Positions 6,801-11,089 of a stretch of DNA of 11,089 bases are shown piece after piece. The stretch comes from JASFRI01 sp050115015. Its GTDB lineage: Bacteria; Acidobacteriota; Polarisedimenticolia; CBDVAL01. The position numbers were made by a program, and so were the translations under genes. The stretch covers positions 1 through 11,089 of the forward strand of contig JASFRI010000116.1 of assembly GCA_050115015.1 (NCBI GenBank), read 5' to 3'. A model generated the notes under the pieces. The model saw only the letters and a program-made list of their open reading frames with translations. It searched no databases and had not been told where the DNA came from. Every line of letters starts with the position of its first letter. Position 1 is the stretch's first letter.

Positions 6801-7327
6801 ACCTGGACGGCGCACCGGGGGATCCGACGGCCTGCCGCGACGACGATGCCGACGGCTGCGACGACTGCAGCGGCGGGTCGGGGCCGCAGCCCCTCGACGA
6901 CGGGCCCGATCTGGACGGGGACGGGTTGTGCGACACCGGCGACCTCGACGACGACGCGGACGGCGTGGCGGACGCGCAGGATTGTGCTCCGCTGGACCCC
7001 TCCACCTGGGGAATGCCGGTGCCGATCACCGGCTTCGTCGTCCTCGGCTCGGTGAGCCTGTCGTGGAACCCGCAGGATTTCTCCGCAGGCCCTTCGGTCA
7101 CGTACGACGTCGTGCGGGGCACCGTCGCCGACCTGGGCGTCGACGGGGGGCTGTCCGGGGCCGGGTGCGCGGTGACGGGGCTTCCCGGTCCGTCCTACGT
7201 CGACGGATCGGTCCCGCCGGCGGGGACGGGGTTCTATTACCTCCCGCGGGCGGTGAACCCCTGCGGCGACGGCGGACTGGGGAACGACTCCCTGGACCAG
7301 CCGCGGGCGGGGCCTGCCTGTCCGTGA
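3836..7327 (+). CDS. Exported C25 (gingipain-like) cysteine peptidase with TSP3 repeats and FnIII domain
   Basis: A 1163-aa secreted protease. The signal peptide spans about residues 19-43, basic YRHRPWRAL then hydrophobic CGLLAAFLAVPA, with cleavage near ARA. A C25-type N-terminal propeptide region follows. Next is an Ig-like module (about 215-310, with GVERAGIFEVTGSEI and DPGDAIRFYG), then more beta structure. The catalytic domain spans about 545-905: YVLLVGDATTDF, then YLGHGN with His780 and TLNCISGYFAH with Cys814. This is the His/Cys dyad of clan CD, at a spacing close to that of gingipains. Residues about 914-1053 are Asp-rich thrombospondin type 3 repeats (DTDADQVADGIDNC, DLDGDGMGDECDPDDDGDGY) that should bind calcium, and 1062-1163 is FnIII-like. 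ATG 3836 follows AGGAGG by only 3 nt; GTG 3860, with GGAGGGG at 3849-3855, is an alternative that keeps the signal peptide. Its TGA overlaps the next start by 4 nt. It may process exported products of the cluster or other surface proteins; the substrate is unknown. Confidence 0.88.
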   Translation: MFLPRRGVVSSPLRVEILYRHRPWRALCGLLAAFLAVPAGEARAAGEVTVRYRSASLDRAAIELRLARPPAPLPGGDAALPAYPVALELPAGRVLQGWTAVPLGPHRIEGPVPAGTPEEVATLQDTGRLGRVGFATFRVHPVVASPDGGAVAVDRVLLRLELAPDPAPISRAGTHPMDRLAERRLVPYPVAPAGVEEAAGSRSLEAVGAAPVRLRIGVERAGIFEVTGSEIAAAGVSLAAVDPDTLAMESGGSPVAIEVRDGGDGSLDPGDAIRFYGSPMTGRWTRRNAYWLAWGGSPGPRMGDRDAAPSGGAAVPSSFPWTTHREENLLYTSNPPPAAPDHWWWGSYVNGPGSFADSITLEGLSPLAHTVQLRAQVQGRNDAPGISPDHHTRLKVNGGIVDDQTFEGLSPFLHQVGVPSGSFSGTTPIGIDVVGDLGGADQVYIDYFEADYRRGFAATDDLLEFVGEGPGTFEFQVGGFAAATLSVYDVTSPDDPVRLTNGSVSGAGPFTVAVEDAPAGIARYVAVSDTGVLVPAEVALSQPADLLSTANGADHIILSPPAFDTAMEPLRAHREAQGLRSVRVTTTDVYDLFGDGVLDPQAIRDFLAYAYANWTPPAPAYVLLVGDATTDFLDETGNGLVNWVPPYLVDTPTLLGEAPSDPTYAMVSGGDKLPDLYVGRLPVNSAAQATGMVDKILAYETAPPFAGLNASALFVADNDDVTFSAVLDARIDAFLPPEITPHRVYLGAACLPSCPPATAENGEILDAIDAGQLMMTYLGHGNLGYLAQEGLLETADVAGLANGGLQTFAATLNCISGYFAHYIPAFRYSLMEELVRYEDRGAIAGWAPVATTSLSDYDTISFSLFENLFVIREGRLGAAAGNALMDAILLYGVEEVNAETMAFLGDPATVFALDTDADQVADGIDNCVGLANPLQDDLDGDGMGDECDPDDDGDGYPDVDEASGCVPPSDPANAGSTPVDGDGDLVCDNLDGAPGDPTACRDDDADGCDDCSGGSGPQPLDDGPDLDGDGLCDTGDLDDDADGVADAQDCAPLDPSTWGMPVPITGFVVLGSVSLSWNPQDFSAGPSVTYDVVRGTVADLGVDGGLSGAGCAVTGLPGPSYVDGSVPPAGTGFYYLPRAVNPCGDGGLGNDSLDQPRAGPACP

Positions 7328-9012
7328 GCTCCCCCCCGCTGGTCCCGTTCCCGGTGCGGGCCGCGAGCGAGCCCGGCCCGCCGGACGTGCCCTCCCTGGA
7401 GGCGGTGCTTCGCCTCTGGGCCGGGGACGGGGGCACGAGGGAGTTCGAGGTGACCGGCAGGAGCATGCACCCGATCCTCGAGGGGGTGCAGCGTCTGCGG
7501 GTCCGGATGGGCACGCAGCGCATCCGTTTCGGCGACATCGTGCTGTTCTACCAGGACCGGAAGCTCATCGCCCACCGGGTGGTCGGGCGCGGCTCGCGGG
7601 GGTTCCGGACCCGGGGTGACGCGACGCGGGGCTTCGACCGCGCCCTCCTGGCCCGGCCGGAGATCCTCGGTGTCGTGACCGACCTGCTCGGCACCGGGAC
7701 CGAACTGCACCTGGAGGGGCCGGGCGCCGGCCCGGTGCGCGTCTGCCTGGGGCTCCTCTCGCGTACCGCGGGTGCGCTGCGCCTCTCGGCCCCTGGCGGG
7801 CCGGCGGCGCGCACCCTGCCCGGCCGGGTCCGGGACGCGCTTCTGGGGCCGGCGTACCGGGCGGCGATCGGGGGACTGTTCCGGCGTTACGCGGCGCTGT
7901 CGCGCGCCGCGGCCCGCCTGGAGCATTCCCGTTCCCGTCGCTCCAGCCGGACCCTGCTCGCGATGCTGCGTGGCGACGTCCTGGGCGGAGTCCTGGCACC
8001 GCAGGAGGCGCGACGGATCGTGGAGCGCGCGGCCCGCCTCGGTGTGGCTCCGATCCTCTGGGACCGGCTGCAGGGGGGGAAGGCCGCGGGCCGACTCCCG
8101 GAGGAGCTCCGCGCGGAGCTGCGCCGGTTCACCTACGCGCAGACCCTGTACAACACCGTCATGTTGCGCGAGCTCGGCGAGCTCCTTGAGGGGTTGCGAC
8201 AAACCGGCGTGCAGCCGGTGGTGTTGAAGGGAGCCGCCCTCGCGGGACGCCTGTATCGCAACGTCGGGCTGCGGACGCTCAGCGATCTGGATCTGCTGGT
8301 GCGCCCATCGGAGCTGCCCGCCGCCGACGGGGTGCTGCGGCGCCGGGGCTACCGCCAGCGCGTCGATCCACGCTTCCGGACCCTGTACCGGCACCATCAC
8401 CACACGGCCCCGTACGCCCCGCCCCGGGGCCATCCCCGGGTCGAGCTGCACACCGGACTGATCTCGCCGGACCACGGACTGCACCCGGACCTCGAGCGCA
8501 TGCGCGCGCGCTGCCGCGACGCGAGGTTCCATCGCGCCCTGGGGGCGATCCTGTGTCCCGAGGACCAGCTCCTGCATGTCTGCCTGCACCTGTCCCTGAG
8601 CGACCGCTTCGTCCGGGGGCTGAAGGACCTGATGGACATCGACGGGCTGGTGCGGGAAACGGAGGACCTCGACTGGGACCGGTTCCTGGCCACGACCGAG
8701 GACGCCGGGCTTGGCCGACCGGTCTGCTACGCCCTCGGGCTTGCCCGGCGCTGCCTGCACACGCCGCTGCCGGCGGCCGTGGTGCGCCGGCTGCGTTGCC
8801 ACCGCCTGCCGCTCCTCGAGGATCGCCTCCTGCGCTGGACGAGCCGCCACTTCGTCACCGCACCCCCGGACGGCGAGCGGGTGTTCGGCGTCGCCACGGC
8901 CAAGCAGCTCGCCGGCGTCCTCCTCGGAGAGCGCCACGCCCGTCGGCGCTGGGCCTGGGTCCTACGCCGGGTCATGGGCCGCCCGGGCCTGGACCACCGG
9001 GAGGCTGCTTGA
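7324..9012 (+). CDS. Fusion of S26B-type peptidase domain and NTP_transf_5-like nucleotidyltransferase
   Basis: A 562-aa protein starting at GTG 7324 in a GTGA overlap with the protease gene. There is no clear ribosome-binding site, so it probably depends on coupling. Residues about 38-120 look like a SipW/Sec11-type signal peptidase: GRSMHPIL with nucleophile candidate Ser47, GDIVLFY (70-76), AHRVVG with His84 in place of the bacterial Lys, and TRGDAT with Asp99. The membrane segment expected in a signal peptidase is not visible and there is no signal sequence, so it is probably cytoplasmic. Residues about 200-560 resemble the uncharacterised nucleotidyltransferase family NTP_transf_5: VLKGAALAG (301-309), the metal-binding pair in SDLDLLV (Asp321, Asp323), an HHHH run at 357-360 and VELHTGL. 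Genes of this family often sit near PqqD-like and peptide-modification genes. Plausible roles are leader cleavage and nucleotidyl transfer to a peptide or protein; neither is shown. Confidence 0.75.
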   Translation: MSSPPLVPFPVRAASEPGPPDVPSLEAVLRLWAGDGGTREFEVTGRSMHPILEGVQRLRVRMGTQRIRFGDIVLFYQDRKLIAHRVVGRGSRGFRTRGDATRGFDRALLARPEILGVVTDLLGTGTELHLEGPGAGPVRVCLGLLSRTAGALRLSAPGGPAARTLPGRVRDALLGPAYRAAIGGLFRRYAALSRAAARLEHSRSRRSSRTLLAMLRGDVLGGVLAPQEARRIVERAARLGVAPILWDRLQGGKAAGRLPEELRAELRRFTYAQTLYNTVMLRELGELLEGLRQTGVQPVVLKGAALAGRLYRNVGLRTLSDLDLLVRPSELPAADGVLRRRGYRQRVDPRFRTLYRHHHHTAPYAPPRGHPRVELHTGLISPDHGLHPDLERMRARCRDARFHRALGAILCPEDQLLHVCLHLSLSDRFVRGLKDLMDIDGLVRETEDLDWDRFLATTEDAGLGRPVCYALGLARRCLHTPLPAAVVRRLRCHRLPLLEDRLLRWTSRHFVTAPPDGERVFGVATAKQLAGVLLGERHARRRWAWVLRRVMGRPGLDHREAA

Positions 9013-9038
9013 CGGCACCCGCCGGCGTTCCGTATCAT
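9009..9038 (+). promoter_or_regulatory. Strong sigma70-type promoter for the acyl-CoA dehydrogenase gene
   Basis: TTGACG (9009-9014, 5 of 6) and TATCAT (9033-9038, 5 of 6) are separated by 18 bp. The -35 contains the TGA stop of the preceding gene (9010-9012). Transcription would begin near 9045, about 60 nt before the start codon. This marks the break between the peptide/protease cluster and the metabolic genes. The remainder of the gap 9013-9103 holds only the ribosome-binding site GAGGAG (9091-9096). Confidence 0.62.
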
Positions 9039-9103
9039 TCTGAAAAGAAATTGGATGCATCCTGCAGCAGTTCCCGTGATTCCTGATCCCGAGGAGACTC
9101 CCC

Positions 9104-10261
9104 GTGGACGAGACCGCCACGCAGACATCCGCCACCGACGAGATCCTGGAGATCCGCCGGAGCGTCCGCGAGTTCGCTCTGGAGGAGATCCATCCCCACG
9201 TGATGGAGTGGGACGAGAGCCAGAAGCTGCCCCTCGAGACCCTCCGGCAGCTCGGCGAGCTCGGCATGATGGGGGTGATCATCCCCGAGAGCCACGGCGG
9301 ATCCGGGCTGGGTTACCCCGCGTACGCGGCGGTGATCGAGGAGCTGGCCCGGGTCGACCCCTCCATCGGTCTCTCGGTTGCCGCGCACAACTCCCTGTGC
9401 ACGAACCACATCTTCCAGTTCGGAACCGAGGAGCAGCGCCGGCGGTACGTCATCCCGCTGGCGAGGGGGGAGAAGCTCGGGACCTGGAGCCTGACCGAGC
9501 CGACGGCGGGGTCCGACGCCGGCGGGACCCGCACCCGTGCGGAGCGGGACGGGGAGCACTTCGTCCTGAACGGCTCGAAGACCTTCGCCACCCACGGCAT
9601 CTCTGCCGACGTGGCGGTGGTGTTCGCCGTGACCGACCCCTCGAAGGGAAAGCACGGCATCTCGGCTTTCGTGCTGGAGCCGGGGATGTCCGGCTTTCGA
9701 CCGGGGCGGAAGGAGAACAAGCTGGGGATGCGGGCCAGCGAGACCGCGGAGCTGGTCATGGAGAACTGCCGCGTCCACCGGGATCAGATGCTCGGCGAGG
9801 AGGGAAGCGGCTTCATCCAGGCCATGGAGATCCTCGACGGCGGCCGGATCTCCATCGCGGCCCTGGCGGTGGGGACCGCCCAGGGCGCGCTGGATGCGGC
9901 CGTTGCCTATGCGCGGCAACGCGAGCAGTTCGGCAGGCCCATCGCTTCCTTCCAGGCGGTCCAGTGGATGCTCGCGGACATGGCGACGGAGGTCGACGCG
10001 GCCCGGCTGCTCACCGAACGTGCCGCTCGCCGCAAGGAGGGGGGCGTGAAGACGACCCTGGAATCCTCGATGGCGAAGCTGTTCGCCTCGGAGGTCTCCG
10101 TGCGGGTGGCGGAGAAGGGCATCCAGATCCACGGTGGGTACGGATACGTGAAGGACTACCCGGCGGAGAAGTTCTGGCGGGATTCGAAGCTCTGCACCAT
10201 CGGTGAGGGCACCTCCGAGATCCAGCGACTCGTGATCGCCCGGGAGCTGCTGGGCAGTTGA
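9104..10261 (+). CDS. Acyl-CoA dehydrogenase (short/branched-chain type)
   Basis: A 385-aa FAD enzyme of full family length that oxidises acyl-CoA to trans-2-enoyl-CoA and passes electrons to electron-transfer flavoprotein. GTG 9104 has GAGGAG (9091-9096) 7 nt upstream. The usual order is visible: an N-terminal helical domain; WSLTEPTAGSDA in the middle beta domain, contacting FAD and substrate; the C-terminal helices with REQFGRPIASFQAVQ; then IQIHGGYGYVKDYPAEKFWRD and GEGTSEIQRLVIA. Glu368 in GEGTSE lines up with the catalytic base of the butyryl/short-chain group, so the enzyme should be active. Its TGA overlaps the TTG of meaB. With MeaB downstream, the substrate may be a short or branched acyl-CoA on a route to propionyl- and methylmalonyl-CoA. 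Exact chain length cannot be told from the sequence. Confidence 0.92.
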   Translation: MDETATQTSATDEILEIRRSVREFALEEIHPHVMEWDESQKLPLETLRQLGELGMMGVIIPESHGGSGLGYPAYAAVIEELARVDPSIGLSVAAHNSLCTNHIFQFGTEEQRRRYVIPLARGEKLGTWSLTEPTAGSDAGGTRTRAERDGEHFVLNGSKTFATHGISADVAVVFAVTDPSKGKHGISAFVLEPGMSGFRPGRKENKLGMRASETAELVMENCRVHRDQMLGEEGSGFIQAMEILDGGRISIAALAVGTAQGALDAAVAYARQREQFGRPIASFQAVQWMLADMATEVDAARLLTERAARRKEGGVKTTLESSMAKLFASEVSVRVAEKGIQIHGGYGYVKDYPAEKFWRDSKLCTIGEGTSEIQRLVIARELLGS

Positions 10262-11089
10262 GCTCTCCCGGGCTGGAACGGGACGCGGGGCCCGACCTCG
10301 CGGAGCGCATCCTCGCCGGGGACCGCCGCGCCCTCGCGCGGGCGATGACCCTCCTCGAGGATCGTACGCCGGCCGGACGTGGGGTTCTGCAGCAGCTCTA
10401 CCGGCATTCGGGAGGAGCGTTCCGGATCGGGATCACGGGGTTTCCCGGCGCGGGGAAGTCGAGCCTGGTCGACCGGTTGACGACGGCGCTGCGCGAGCGG
10501 GGACAGCGGGTAGGTGTTGCGGCGGTCGACCCCTCGTCTGCGTTCAGCGGAGGAGCGATCCTCGGGGATCGGATCCGGATGCTGCGTCATACGATGGACG
10601 AGGGGGTCTTCATCCGTTCCCTGGCGACCCGGGGGCAGTTCGGCGGGCTGTCCCGGGCCACGAACGATGTGGTGGACCTCATGGACGCCGCGGGATACGA
10701 TTGCGTTCTCATCGAGACCGTGGGGGTTGGCCAGGACGAGATCGACATCGTCAAGACCGCGGACACGGTGCTCGTCGTGCTGGTGCCGGGACTGGGGGAC
10801 GACATCCAGGCCATCAAGGCAGGAGTCCTGGAGATCGCGGACATCTTCGTGATCAACAAGGCGGATCAGCCGGGGGTGGATCGCCTCGAGCGGGAGATCC
10901 TGGGGATGCTGTCCCTGGCGGGCTCGACGGACGAGCCGAAGGTCCCCATCGCCCGGACGGTGGCGGTGCGGGACGAGGGGATCCAGGAGCTGGTGACGAT
11001 GGTGGACGAGCACCGGCGGCGTTCCGAGGCGGCGGGAGGGTTCCGCCGGCGTCGCCGCGAGCAGGCGGAGTCCCGCTTTCTGGGGCTGC
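10258..11089 (+). CDS. meaB: MeaB-family GTPase, methylmalonyl-CoA mutase chaperone (3' partial)
   Basis: The frame is open to the right edge, and 277 codons are seen. The start is taken as TTG 10258, overlapping the previous TGA as TTGA. No in-frame ATG or GTG lies just upstream, and the protein then starts with the helical segment (DLAERILAGDRRALARAMTL) typical of MeaB. Starting at ATG 10345 would cut this helix. Motifs of the SIMIBI G3E family are clear: Walker A GFPGAGKS (61-68), DPSSAFSGGAILGDRIRM, the switch/Walker B ETVGVGQDE and the base-recognition NKAD. MeaB (also called ArgK) uses GTP to gate cobalamin loading and protect adenosylcobalamin-dependent methylmalonyl-CoA mutase. A mutase gene is expected beyond the window, though related GTPases also serve isobutyryl-CoA mutase. 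Coupling to an acyl-CoA dehydrogenase fits propionate or branched-chain acyl-CoA breakdown. Confidence 0.92.
   Translation, partial: MSSPGLERDAGPDLAERILAGDRRALARAMTLLEDRTPAGRGVLQQLYRHSGGAFRIGITGFPGAGKSSLVDRLTTALRERGQRVGVAAVDPSSAFSGGAILGDRIRMLRHTMDEGVFIRSLATRGQFGGLSRATNDVVDLMDAAGYDCVLIETVGVGQDEIDIVKTADTVLVVLVPGLGDDIQAIKAGVLEIADIFVINKADQPGVDRLEREILGMLSLAGSTDEPKVPIARTVAVRDEGIQELVTMVDEHRRRSEAAGGFRRRRREQAESRFLGL

Noticed and set aside
6575..6990. Asp-codon-rich repetitive DNA that could be mistaken for a tandem repeat or CRISPR array
   Set aside because: The repeats are degenerate and in frame, and they encode thrombospondin type 3 calcium-binding units; there are no regular identical repeats with unique spacers.
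3836..7327. Type IX secretion substrate, as for gingipains
   Set aside because: The C-terminus is an FnIII-like domain followed by a short tail. I cannot recognise a type IX sorting domain, and the rest of the window does not look like Bacteroidota.
7237..8937. 566-codon open frame on the minus strand
   Set aside because: It is opposite the S26/nucleotidyltransferase gene, whose motifs are clear on the plus strand. The antisense translation is compositionally biased with no motif.

Overview
The window is very GC-rich, with G or C at most third codon positions. All genes I can support lie on the plus strand and are tightly packed. The exported proteins look like those of a Gram-negative bacterium with an elaborate cell surface: lipobox, dockerin and cohesin-like modules, fibronectin type III, thrombospondin type 3 repeats and a gingipain-type protease. 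Acidobacteriota, Myxococcota/Desulfobacterota or a related uncultured lineage would fit. That placement is inference from gene style; there is no rRNA or other marker here.

Region 1 (1-1586) holds the 3' end of a gene for a secreted FnIII / IPT-TIG-like protein ending in a dockerin. The dockerin's two calcium-loop halves are separated by a Cys-rich insert. Its stop overlaps (ATGA) the start of a small lipoprotein that resembles a cohesin module. Together they look like a surface anchor and its docking partner.

Region 2 (1587-3753) starts with a good sigma70-type promoter (1720-1748). It drives a 463-aa exported FnIII-containing protein, a PqqD-like peptide chaperone (RRE fold) overlapping it by one base, and a 52-aa peptide gene. 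The peptide has the build of a RiPP-like precursor. A 12-bp hairpin directly follows the peptide gene.

Region 3 (3754-9012) holds a 1163-aa exported C25 (gingipain-like) cysteine protease with intact His and Cys motifs, TSP3 repeats and a C-terminal FnIII domain. It overlaps by 4 nt a 562-aa fusion of an S26B-type (SipW/Sec11-like) peptidase domain with a nucleotidyltransferase of the NTP_transf_5 type. Peptide, PqqD, two peptidases and a nucleotidyltransferase side by side look like a peptide maturation and export system whose modifying enzyme is not in the window. This is the most interesting part.

Region 4 (9009-11089) is ordinary metabolism. A strong promoter overlaps the preceding stop codon and drives an acyl-CoA dehydrogenase translationally coupled to MeaB, the G-protein chaperone of methylmalonyl-CoA mutase. 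MeaB runs off the right edge. The pair points to acyl-CoA / propionate catabolism.
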